Below, piece after piece: positions 1 through 5,360 of a DNA stretch of 5,360 nucleotides. How positions within the stretch are numbered: the first letter of the stretch is position 1; each line of letters begins with the position of its first letter. The translations under genes and the position numbers were made by a program. Where the stretch lies: positions 1-5,360 of the forward strand of contig CAMCEP010000205.1 of NCBI GenBank assembly GCA_945873675.1, read 5' to 3'. A model generated the notes under the pieces. The model did not search any database. It saw only the letters and a list, made by a program, of their open reading frames with translations, and was not told where the DNA came from. This DNA comes from Asaia bogorensis (GTDB taxonomy: Bacteria > Pseudomonadota > Alphaproteobacteria > Acetobacterales > Acetobacteraceae).

Positions 1-357
1 GAAAGGTTCTTGCGCCAGGCCGTAAATATCCCGTCGCACATGGCGGTTGATTTCAAGCACATCCTCAAAGCCTGCTGTGGTCAGCAACACCCCACGGGCG
101 AGCTTTCTTTCTAGAACAGCATTGGTGGCAATGGTGGTGCCATGCAGCAGAAGTCCTACATCGGACAGAGCAAAACCAAAGCGTGCCGCAGCTTCCTTGA
201 CGCCGGTGAGAAGGCCAATTGAAGGGTCTTCCGGCGTTGTCGGCGTTTTCCATGCTTGCGCAACGCCAAGCCGCGCGTCCAGGATTTGCAGGTCAGTAAA
301 TGTGCCGCCGATATCAACGGCGATGCGAATAGGGCGCGTGTTGGTTTCGGTGCTCAA
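1..357 (-). CDS. hyuA: Hydantoinase/oxoprolinase family protein, A-type (HyuA-like), N-terminal part
   Basis: This is the first 119 codons of an ATP-dependent hydantoinase A / oxoprolinase-type protein; the rest lies beyond the left edge (family members are usually about 650-700 residues). Such proteins hydrolyse cyclic amides (hydantoins, 5-oxoproline) or, in relatives, carboxylate ketones, usually with a HyuB partner. The N-terminus carries the ASKHA-type phosphate-binding loop VDIGGTFTDL (residues 14-23), then HGTTIATNAVLERK (72-85), LLTTAGFEDVLEINR (91-105) and RRDIYGL (108-114), all in the usual order and spacing. The start must be TTG at 355-357: an in-frame TGA lies 27 bases upstream, no ATG or GTG occurs between, and no methionine follows in the visible part. 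The only Shine-Dalgarno-like bases are a weak CGGA about 8 bases upstream, so translation may be weak or coupled. It follows the PuuE-like gene after 130 bases. Family assignment is firm; substrate is unknown. Confidence 0.9.
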   Translation of the reverse strand, partial: MSTETNTRPIRIAVDIGGTFTDLQILDARLGVAQAWKTPTTPEDPSIGLLTGVKEAAARFGFALSDVGLLLHGTTIATNAVLERKLARGVLLTTAGFEDVLEINRHVRRDIYGLAQEPF

Positions 358-487
358 GGTTTGGATCCGTCGAGAATAAGGTCAGCTCATGAAACCTGAT
401 AATCACAGCGCCAAGCAGGGGATTCACGAAAGAAGCGCTGTAGCCAAAACATACATGACAAGACGGGGTAGGTCGCGATCTGCCTTC
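358..487. other. Intergenic gap between the PuuE-like gene and the hydantoinase gene
   Basis: This 130-base gap is the only sizeable non-coding stretch in the window and is visibly less GC-rich than the genes. I found no plausible small gene in it, no hairpin followed by a T-run that would be an intrinsic terminator, and no convincing -35/-10 pair. It holds an inverted repeat (405-441) and a 12-base near-palindrome (470-481, AGGTCGCGATCT, one mismatched pair). A promoter or a processing/attenuation site for the hydantoinase gene could sit here, but the sequence alone does not show one. Confidence 0.5.
405..441. repeat. Short inverted repeat (7-bp arms, 23-base loop)
   Basis: ACAGCGC at 405-411 is the exact reverse complement of GCGCTGT at 435-441. 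One G-T wobble pair can be added at each end of the stem. The loop is 23 bases. On the transcribed (minus) strand the stem is followed by GATTATCAGG rather than a U-run, so it is not a standard intrinsic terminator. It could be a weak mRNA stem-loop or chance. Confidence 0.3.
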
Positions 488-1396
488 TTACTTCGCCGGA
501 TGCACAGCCATCCAATGGCGGGCGATATCCACGCGACGCGTAATCCACACATCGCGCTTTTCCGCCATGTAATCCAGCAGCCTTTGCAGCGCGACTGCGC
601 GCGCGGGATGGCCGATCAGGCGCATATGCAGCCCTACCGACATCATCTTGGGCTGGCCCTTTCGGCCTTCCTCATAAAGCATATCGAAGGCATCACGGAT
701 ATAGGAAAACCACTGATCGGATGTGCCCATCCAGCCGGCATATTTTCCATCATTATTCGTGAGCGAATACGGCACCACCAGATGCGGCTTGTCGTTCACG
801 CGTGTCCAGATTGGCAATTCATCGCCATAATAATCGCTGTCATAAAGAAACCCGCCTTCTTCCACGACCAGCCGGCGCGTATTCACTGAAGGTCCATAGC
901 GGCAATACCAGCCATCTGGCCGGTGGCCGACGGTTTTTTGCTGGCTTTCGATGGCCTTGCGGATGTGGTCGCGTTCTTCTTCTTCCGATAATTCGAAATG
1001 CTTCACCCAGCGCCAGCCATGGGAACAAACATCATAGCCTGCGGCCTTAATGGCGGCGGCCGCTTCCGGGTTGCGTTCCAGCGCCAGCGCGCAGCCAAAA
1101 ATCGTCAGTGGCAGATTGCGTTCCTTGAACAGACGATGCAGGCGCCAAAACCCAACGCGGCTGCCATATTCAAACATGCCTTCCGCCGCCAAATCGCGGC
1201 CGGATTTCACCTGATTGAGGCCATGCGCTTCCGTCAGACCATTTTCCGTGAAGCCATCGCCGAGTTCAAAGGAAGGCTCACTGCCTTCCTCATAATTGAT
1301 GACGAAATTAACGGCGATTTTAGCACCGCCTGGCCATTGCGGATCGGGCGGATTGGCGCCGTAGCCAATGAAATCTCGCGCGACTTGATAGGTCAT
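488..1396 (-). CDS. PuuE-like polysaccharide deacetylase family protein (allantoinase / cyclic-imide hydrolase type)
   Basis: This 302-residue protein has the NodB-type fold family signature as modified in PuuE, the cofactor-independent allantoinase analogue recruited from polysaccharide deacetylases. It opens with RDFIGYGANPPDPQWPGGAK (7-26), the hallmark of the PuuE group, then NFVINYEEGSE (30-40), where metal-dependent deacetylases would have a TFDDG motif. SHGWRW (125-130) keeps one histidine of the H-x3-H metal motif. NTRRLVVEEGGFLYDSD (172-188) and SVGLHMRLIGHPAR (253-266) also match PuuE. Length is typical (about 300). It has no signal peptide, so it is cytosolic and unlikely to act on cell-wall polymer. 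The start is ATG at 1394-1396 because AAAGGA lies 9 bases upstream; the longer reading would run 17 codons back into the preceding gene. The gene begins 14 bases after the molybdenum-enzyme stop. No other urate-degradation gene is visible, so a cyclic amide or imide other than allantoin is plausible. Confidence 0.88.
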   Translation of the reverse strand: MTYQVARDFIGYGANPPDPQWPGGAKIAVNFVINYEEGSEPSFELGDGFTENGLTEAHGLNQVKSGRDLAAEGMFEYGSRVGFWRLHRLFKERNLPLTIFGCALALERNPEAAAAIKAAGYDVCSHGWRWVKHFELSEEEERDHIRKAIESQQKTVGHRPDGWYCRYGPSVNTRRLVVEEGGFLYDSDYYGDELPIWTRVNDKPHLVVPYSLTNNDGKYAGWMGTSDQWFSYIRDAFDMLYEEGRKGQPKMMSVGLHMRLIGHPARAVALQRLLDYMAEKRDVWITRRVDIARHWMAVHPAK

Positions 1397-1405
1397 GGCG
1401 TCAAA

Positions 1406-1411
1406 TCCTTT
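1406..1411 (-). promoter_or_regulatory. Ribosome binding site of the PuuE-like gene
   Basis: AAAGGA on the minus strand, 9 bases before the ATG at 1396. Its first A is the last base of the TGA stop of the upstream molybdenum-enzyme gene, which suggests translational coupling. It fixes the start at 1396 rather than further upstream. Confidence 0.75.
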
Positions 1412-3714
1412 CAGTGTTTTGCCGGGGCGCTTTGTAGAGCGCGCCAAATCTTCTCAGGTGTTGCAGGCATATCAGGCGGTATCGCGCCACGCAGCGCAAG
1501 CGCATCGGCAATGGCGTTCATGACTGTTTGTGGCGCGGCAATCGCGCCCGCCTGACCAGAACCTTTCACACCAAGTGGATTGGCGGCGGTTGGTGTGCCA
1601 TCCAATATCACTTCAATCGCCGGCACATCATCGGCGCGCGGCAGCGCGTAATCCATCAAGGAACCGGTCAGCAATTGCCCTGACTCACGATCATACATGA
1701 TGTCTTCCAGCATGGCCTGCCCAATGCCCTGCACCAGCCCGCCCTGCACCTGCCCTTGCGTCAGGCGTGGATTCACCAAGCGCCCGTAATCATCCACCGC
1801 GACATAGCGCATCAGGCGCGCATGGCCGGTGTCAAGGTCAATCTCCACCTCCGCCGCCTGGCAGCCATTGGGGAAGGTGACGAGGTCGGAGGTATTGTGA
1901 CCAGATGCGGCAAGCCCGGGCGCCATGCCTTCAGGCAGGCTGGCCGCATCTTCGGCGGCGCGGGCAATTTCTGCCAAGGTGATGAAGCGCTCACCCTTCG
2001 GCAAAGCAAAGCGCCCATCGGCAAAAGTAAGCGCTGCAGGATCGGCTTGCAGCAAATGCGCGGCGATGATGCGCGCCTTTTCCATCAGCGCATCCAAGGC
2101 CAGAACCAGCGCGCCGCCGCCCAAATGCAGTGATCGCGCCCCACCATGCCCATTACCATTGGGCAGCAAACCCGTATCGGCCTGTTGCACGCATACTTCT
2201 TCAGGCGTCAGCCCAAGCCGGTCTGCCACAATCTGCGCATAGCTTGTTTCATGGCCCTGCCCGTTGCTTTGCGTGCCGATGGCAGCACTGGCTTGCCCCG
2301 AAGCATTAACTGAAACGGATGCCCATTCACCTGGCGCACCGCGCGCGGTTTCAAGAAAACAGGCAATGCCTCGGCCAAGCAGCATCCCGCGCTGCGCTGC
2401 TTCTTCGCGCCGCGCAGCGAAACCCGCGGCATCAGAAGCCTTGTCCAGCACCGCGAGATTTGCCGCGAAACGCCCACCATCAACTGCCATACCCATGGCG
2501 GTGCGATGCGGCGCATTGGGCAGCATATTCATCGCGCGCAACGCTGCGGGATCGCGCCCTAAGCTGCGTGCCGCAATATCCACCAGCCTTTCGATGATGT
2601 AATTCGCCTCTGGCTTGCCGGCACCGCGATAGGCATCCACGGGTAAGCTATTGGTGAAGGCGCCGCGCACTTCCAGGTGCATGGCAGGTATCGCGTAAAC
2701 ACCGCCCATCGCCGTGGAGAAAGCATTGGTCGGGCAATGCGGGCCAACCGCAGAAAGATAGGCGCCCATATCTGCGATGCTGCTGATTTCCAGGCCTAAA
2801 AACCGGCCATCATCCGCAAGTGCCAGCCTTGCCTTGGCGCGTAAATCGCGGCCATGTACGGCGCCGGCGAATTCCTCGCTCGGTTCCGCCTGCCAGGCGA
2901 TGGCGCGACCAAGCCGGCGCGCGGCCCAAAGCGCCAGCACATATTCCGGAAATAGAAAATTCTTGGCGCCAAAGCCGCCACCCACATCGGGGCAAACAAG
3001 ATGAAAGGCATCTTCCGGCAGACGAAACACGGTGGCGAGCTGCCGGCGAATGCCATGCACACCCATGCCGGTGAAGATCAATTCAAACCGCCCATCATCA
3101 AACCGGGCCAGCGCGGCGCGCGGTTCGATTGGTGCGGCATGAACGCGATTATTAAAGAGATCCAGACCAACAACATGATCCGCCTGCGCGAAGGCTGCAT
3201 CTGTGGCGGCGCGATCACCCTTCAGGAAACGAAACGCCTCATTCCCTGGCGCTTGCGGCCAGATTTGCGGTACCTCCGCGCCAAGGGCGCTCGCGCCATC
3301 AATCACGGCGGGCAGGGGGGCGTAGCTGACCTCAATCGCCTCCGCCGCATCACGCGCGGCCGCGGCGCTGGTTGCGATGATCAGGGCCACCGGCTCGCCC
3401 AAATGCCGCACGCGATCAGTCGCCAAAACAGGGCGTGGCGGCACTACCATGGGCGAGACACTGGCGAGCACTGCCGTGCAGGGTAGCGGTGCCAGATTAT
3501 CCGCAGCCAGATCAGCACTAGTGAAAACACCCACAACGCCTGGCATGGCGCGTGCGGGTTGCGCATTGATCTCGGCAAATACCGCATGCGCATGGGGTGA
3601 GCGCAGCACAACGCCGTGCAGCGCATCTGCGGGCAGCATATCCGAAACGTAACGCCCACGCCCGGTCAGAAACCGCGCATCTTCAAGCCTTGCAATGGAT
3701 TTCCCGCTATACAT
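1411..3714 (-). CDS. Xanthine dehydrogenase family molybdopterin-binding large subunit (CoxL/aldehyde oxidase type)
   Basis: This 767-residue protein is the molybdenum-cofactor subunit of a xanthine oxidase-family hydroxylase, complete and of normal length (about 760-800). The aldehyde oxidase a/b hammerhead domain spans about residues 18-135 (GRGRYVSDM near the start, HLGEPVALI at 104-112). The Mo-binding domains follow, with PDVGGGFGAKNFLFPEYVLA (242-261), DAYRGAGKPEANYIIERLVD (360-379), QSNGQGHET (482-490) and GVKGSGQAG (715-723). AYRGAGK is unlike the AYRCSFR loop of true CO dehydrogenase (form I), so CO oxidation is not expected. Oddities: the catalytic glutamate of the KGxGExG motif is Gln721, and the glutamine expected before GVHG is Met217. 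I chose ATG at 3714; a TTG one codon earlier lies inside the preceding gene. The ATG overlaps that gene's stop by one base (TGATG). No FAD or [2Fe-2S] subunit gene is adjacent in the window. The substrate is unknown, probably a cyclic or aromatic compound given the neighbours. Confidence 0.93.
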   Translation of the reverse strand: MYSGKSIARLEDARFLTGRGRYVSDMLPADALHGVVLRSPHAHAVFAEINAQPARAMPGVVGVFTSADLAADNLAPLPCTAVLASVSPMVVPPRPVLATDRVRHLGEPVALIIATSAAAARDAAEAIEVSYAPLPAVIDGASALGAEVPQIWPQAPGNEAFRFLKGDRAATDAAFAQADHVVGLDLFNNRVHAAPIEPRAALARFDDGRFELIFTGMGVHGIRRQLATVFRLPEDAFHLVCPDVGGGFGAKNFLFPEYVLALWAARRLGRAIAWQAEPSEEFAGAVHGRDLRAKARLALADDGRFLGLEISSIADMGAYLSAVGPHCPTNAFSTAMGGVYAIPAMHLEVRGAFTNSLPVDAYRGAGKPEANYIIERLVDIAARSLGRDPAALRAMNMLPNAPHRTAMGMAVDGGRFAANLAVLDKASDAAGFAARREEAAQRGMLLGRGIACFLETARGAPGEWASVSVNASGQASAAIGTQSNGQGHETSYAQIVADRLGLTPEEVCVQQADTGLLPNGNGHGGARSLHLGGGALVLALDALMEKARIIAAHLLQADPAALTFADGRFALPKGERFITLAEIARAAEDAASLPEGMAPGLAASGHNTSDLVTFPNGCQAAEVEIDLDTGHARLMRYVAVDDYGRLVNPRLTQGQVQGGLVQGIGQAMLEDIMYDRESGQLLTGSLMDYALPRADDVPAIEVILDGTPTAANPLGVKGSGQAGAIAAPQTVMNAIADALALRGAIPPDMPATPEKIWRALQSAPAKH

Positions 3715-4322
3715 CAAGCGCCTTTGCTCAAGCGCTTGGCGACGAATTCCAACCTGTCCTGGCCCCAGAAGATATCCTCACCAATCACAAAGCAAGGTGC
3801 GCCAAAGACACCACGTTCCAGCGCGGCAGCGGTATCGGCCTTGCGTTGTTCAAGCCAGCGCGGGTCTTCTGCCAGGCGCAGCAGCGCATCTGCATCCAGG
3901 CCGCAGTCGCTGATCAACGCTGCAAGTGTTGCCTTGTCACCCGTATCCTGTTCTTCCTGCCAAAGCGCTTTCAGGATACGATGCGCCAAGCGGATGGCCG
4001 GCGCATGGCCTTGGGTTTCACGCAAGGCAACCACGCAGGCCGCGCCGGGCAATTCATTGGCCGGGAAATGCTTCGGCTGTATTTTGATGGGAATACCCAG
4101 CGCATCACGCCAGCGCTGCAATTCCTGCAAGCGATAGGCTTGGCGTTGCGGCGAACGCTTGGGCAGTGGCAAGCCGCCAGAACCCGCGAAGATAGTGCCG
4201 AAATCAACCGGCCAGATGCGTATTGCTGCGCCATGCTGCGCCGCCAGGGCTTCAATCCGTGCCGCACCCAAATGGGTCCAGGGCGAATTGAGCGAAACGT
4301 AATAATCAATCAGCAAAGCCAT
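3714..4322 (-). CDS. 2-hydroxychromene-2-carboxylate isomerase family protein (DsbA/GST-kappa fold)
   Basis: This 202-residue protein belongs to the DsbA-like thioredoxin-fold family that includes the glutathione-dependent NahD isomerase of naphthalene degradation and kappa-class GSTs. The N-terminal strand reads IDYYVSLNSPWTHLG (5-19); Ser13 of NSPW corresponds to the serine that places the glutathione sulfur. A helical insertion occupies the middle, and the C-terminus has GVFGAPCFVIGEDIFWGQDR (171-190), with the cis-proline Pro176 and the FWGQDRLEF signature (185-193). Length fits the family (about 200). There is no CxxC motif or signal peptide, so it is a cytosolic isomerase or transferase rather than an oxidoreductase. 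The ATG at 4320-4322 has GAAGGA 6 bases upstream; a TTG at 4340 would overlap the CoA-transferase gene. It starts 10 bases after that gene. Its substrate here is unlikely to be hydroxychromene carboxylate itself, since no naphthalene genes are visible. Confidence 0.9.
   Translation of the reverse strand: MALLIDYYVSLNSPWTHLGAARIEALAAQHGAAIRIWPVDFGTIFAGSGGLPLPKRSPQRQAYRLQELQRWRDALGIPIKIQPKHFPANELPGAACVVALRETQGHAPAIRLAHRILKALWQEEQDTGDKATLAALISDCGLDADALLRLAEDPRWLEQRKADTAAALERGVFGAPCFVIGEDIFWGQDRLEFVAKRLSKGA
3721..3725 (-). promoter_or_regulatory. Ribosome binding site of the molybdenum-enzyme gene
   Basis: AAAGG on the minus strand, 6 bases before the ATG at 3714, inside the last codons of the isomerase-family gene. 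It supports the ATG start that overlaps the upstream stop (TGATG). Confidence 0.6.
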
Positions 4323-4328
4323 GGTGTT

Positions 4329-4334
4329 TCCTTC
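4329..4334 (-). promoter_or_regulatory. Ribosome binding site of the isomerase-family gene
   Basis: GAAGGA on the minus strand, 6 bases before the ATG at 4322. It overlaps the TGA stop of the CoA-transferase B gene (4333-4335), and it favours this ATG over the TTG at 4340. Confidence 0.75.
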
Positions 4335-4962
4335 AGGCAATGATGGGGCAGGCGGTGGCGGCGCGCACTTCTTCCAGCGTTACGCCAGGGGCAAGGTCTC
4401 GTAGTGCAAAGCCTTCGCCCATCGGCGCGAAAAGCCCAAGATCTGTCACCACCAACGTCACCACACCTGCCGCCGTAATCGGCAGGCTACAACGCGGCAG
4501 CAGGCGGGACGCGCCGTCACGTGTGCGATGTTCCAGCATGATATAGACGCGCTGTGCGGACGCAGCCAAATCCATCGCGCCGCCAATGCCGCCGCCCTTG
4601 GCGCCTTTCAGCTTCCAATTGGCAAAATCACCATTGGCCGATACTTCATAGGCGCCCATGACGGTCACATCCATGCGCCCACCACGGATCAGTGCGAAGC
4701 TATCCGCATGATGCACAATGGAAGCGCCGGGATTGAGCACAACATTCTGCCCGCCGGCATTCACCAGGTTCAGATCCTCGGTTCCCGGCGCGCAGACCGC
4801 GCCATAGCCGATCACGCCATTTTCGGCATGGAAGATGATATCGCGATCGCCCATGGGCACATCGGCAATCATGGTCGGCATGCCAACACCAAGATTGACC
4901 ACCCAGCCATCCTGAAATTCGCGCACAAGCCTTTCGGCCATTTGCATGCGTGTCCAGCTCAT
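4333..4962 (-). CDS. scoB: 3-oxoacid CoA-transferase, subunit B
   Basis: This complete 209-residue protein is the beta subunit of a family I CoA-transferase (SCOT / 3-oxoadipate CoA-transferase type), which moves CoA from succinyl-CoA or acetyl-CoA to a 3-oxoacid. It has VNLGVGMPTMIAD (22-34), HAENGVIGYG (45-54) with the catalytic glutamate Glu47 that forms the acyl/CoA thioester intermediate, DSFALIRGGRMDV (87-99), and GGGIGGAMDL (123-132), followed by VYIMLEHRTRDG (139-150). Length is usual (about 205-220). The start is ATG at 4960-4962, which overlaps the A-subunit stop as ATGA and has GGGAGG 7 bases upstream; a TTG nine codons earlier lies inside the A gene and lacks support. All key residues are intact, so it should be active. 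Sequence alone does not separate acetoacetate from 3-oxoadipate or another 3-oxoacid, so the symbol is generic. Confidence 0.95.
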   Translation of the reverse strand: MSWTRMQMAERLVREFQDGWVVNLGVGMPTMIADVPMGDRDIIFHAENGVIGYGAVCAPGTEDLNLVNAGGQNVVLNPGASIVHHADSFALIRGGRMDVTVMGAYEVSANGDFANWKLKGAKGGGIGGAMDLAASAQRVYIMLEHRTRDGASRLLPRCSLPITAAGVVTLVVTDLGLFAPMGEGFALRDLAPGVTLEEVRAATACPIIA

Positions 4963-5360
4963 CGTGCGGCCTCCCGCTTGCGGGTCCAAAGCCCCATGGG
5001 TGGCGGCGGTACGCGGATCAGCCGATGCACCACAAGGCCCATTGTATGCACATCATCGGCATCTATCGCGCCGGTGGGAAGGATGTCTTCTTCCACTTCG
5101 ACGATGGTGGTCTTGGCGGCCATGGCCATCAAGGGATTGAAATTGCGCTGGCTGCGATGAAAGCGAAGATTGCCGGCCGCATCCGCCCGCGCGGCGCGAA
5201 TAAAGGCAAAATCTACTGGCAGCGCGTATTCCAGCAAATAGCGCCTGCCATTGATCTCTCGTGTTTCGCGCCCTTCGGCCAATTCGGTACCAACCGCGGT
5301 TGGCGTATAAAAGGCGGGAATGCCGGCACCGGCAGCGCGCAACCGCTCGGCCAGGGTGCC
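4959..5360 (-). CDS. scoA: 3-oxoacid CoA-transferase, subunit A (C-terminal part)
   Basis: The visible 133 C-terminal residues (of a usual 230-240) belong to the alpha subunit of the same family I CoA-transferase; the N-terminus lies beyond the right edge. The reading frame is open to the edge and begins GTLAERLRAAGAGIPAFYTP, the characteristic mid-protein motif. Next come VGTELAEGRE, LEYALPVDFAFIRAARADAA-type core sequence, GNLRFHRSQRNFNPLMA with the conserved RNFNP block, and VEVEEDILPTGAIDADDVHT near the end, where the family has a conserved acidic motif and D-x-VHTPG-like turn (here VHTMG). The stop overlaps the B-subunit start in an ATGA arrangement, so the two subunits are translated together in stoichiometric amounts. 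The extreme C-terminus (after HRLIRVPPPP) is somewhat longer than in many homologues. An internal TTG at 5342 is not the real start. Confidence 0.94.
   Translation of the reverse strand, partial: GTLAERLRAAGAGIPAFYTPTAVGTELAEGRETREINGRRYLLEYALPVDFAFIRAARADAAGNLRFHRSQRNFNPLMAMAAKTTIVEVEEDILPTGAIDADDVHTMGLVVHRLIRVPPPPMGLWTRKREAAR
4970..4975 (-). promoter_or_regulatory. Ribosome binding site of the CoA-transferase B gene
   Basis: GGGAGG on the minus strand, 7 bases before the ATG at 4962, the strongest Shine-Dalgarno sequence in the window. It lies within the last codons of the A-subunit gene and fixes the B start at the ATGA overlap. Confidence 0.8.

Noticed and set aside
470..481. Near-palindrome AGGTCGCGATCT just after the PuuE-like stop as an operator or terminator
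   Set aside because: It is short, imperfect, occurs once, has no T-run, and matches no operator I recognise.
358..487. A sigma-70 promoter for the hydantoinase gene
   Set aside because: TTGTCA and TTGGCG boxes occur on the minus strand, but none has an acceptable -10 box at 16-18 bases.
389..889. Plus-strand open frame of 166 codons beginning in the intergenic gap
   Set aside because: Most of it is antisense to the PuuE-like gene, it has no clear ribosome site, and the protein resembles no family I know.
1397..1447. A 17-residue N-terminal extension of the PuuE-like protein
   Set aside because: It would overlap the Mo-enzyme gene, and the ATG at 1396 has a well-placed AAAGGA and matches the usual start of the family.
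998..1555. Plus-strand open frame of 185 codons across the PuuE-like/Mo-enzyme junction
   Set aside because: It is antisense to both conserved genes and lacks a recognisable domain.
1411..3714. Assignment of the Mo subunit as CO dehydrogenase CoxL
   Set aside because: The form I active-site loop AYRCSFR is absent; the loop reads AYRGAGK, as in general hydroxylases of the family.
3597..4343. Long plus-strand open frame (about 248 codons) opposite the isomerase-family and Mo-enzyme genes
   Set aside because: It lies antisense to two well-identified genes, has no recognisable domain, and is of the kind expected opposite GC-rich coding sequence.

Overview
The window shows a moderately GC-rich bacterial genome (roughly 60% by eye) with six genes, all on the minus strand and read from the right edge to the left. 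Protein sequence style and gene content point to a proteobacterium, most likely an alphaproteobacterium of the Rhodospirillales/Acetobacterales kind. That placement is inference; no marker gene is present. There are no RNA genes, mobile elements, CRISPR arrays or origins.

Layout in transcription order: (1) the C-terminal part of a 3-oxoacid CoA-transferase A subunit, cut by the right edge (4959-5360); (2) the complete B subunit (4333-4962), coupled to A by a 4-base ATGA overlap; (3) a DsbA/GST-kappa-fold protein of the 2-hydroxychromene-2-carboxylate isomerase family (3714-4322); (4) a xanthine dehydrogenase/CoxL-type molybdopterin-binding large subunit (1411-3714), whose start overlaps the previous stop (TGATG); (5) a PuuE-like, metal-independent-type member of the polysaccharide deacetylase family (488-1396); (6) after a 130-base gap, the N-terminal part of a hydantoinase/oxoprolinase A-type protein (1-357), with a TTG start and cut by the left edge. 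Genes 1-5 are separated by at most 14 bases or overlap, each has a clear Shine-Dalgarno sequence where it can be checked, and they look like one operon. Gene 6 may belong to it or may have its own promoter.

The set reads as a catabolic cluster: a molybdenum hydroxylase to oxidise a (hetero)cyclic substrate, a GSH-type isomerase, two amide/cyclic-amide hydrolase types (PuuE-like and hydantoinase), and a CoA-transferase that would activate a resulting 3-oxoacid for thiolysis. The substrate cannot be read from the sequence; an N-heterocycle or cyclic imide/ureide is the most economical guess.

The most unusual point is in the molybdenum enzyme. The glutamate that acts as catalytic base throughout the xanthine oxidase family is a glutamine here (Q721), and the active-site glutamine near the Mo oxo ligand appears to be methionine (M217). 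No small FeS or FAD subunit lies next to it. The gene is otherwise intact, so this is either a subfamily with different chemistry or a non-hydroxylase.
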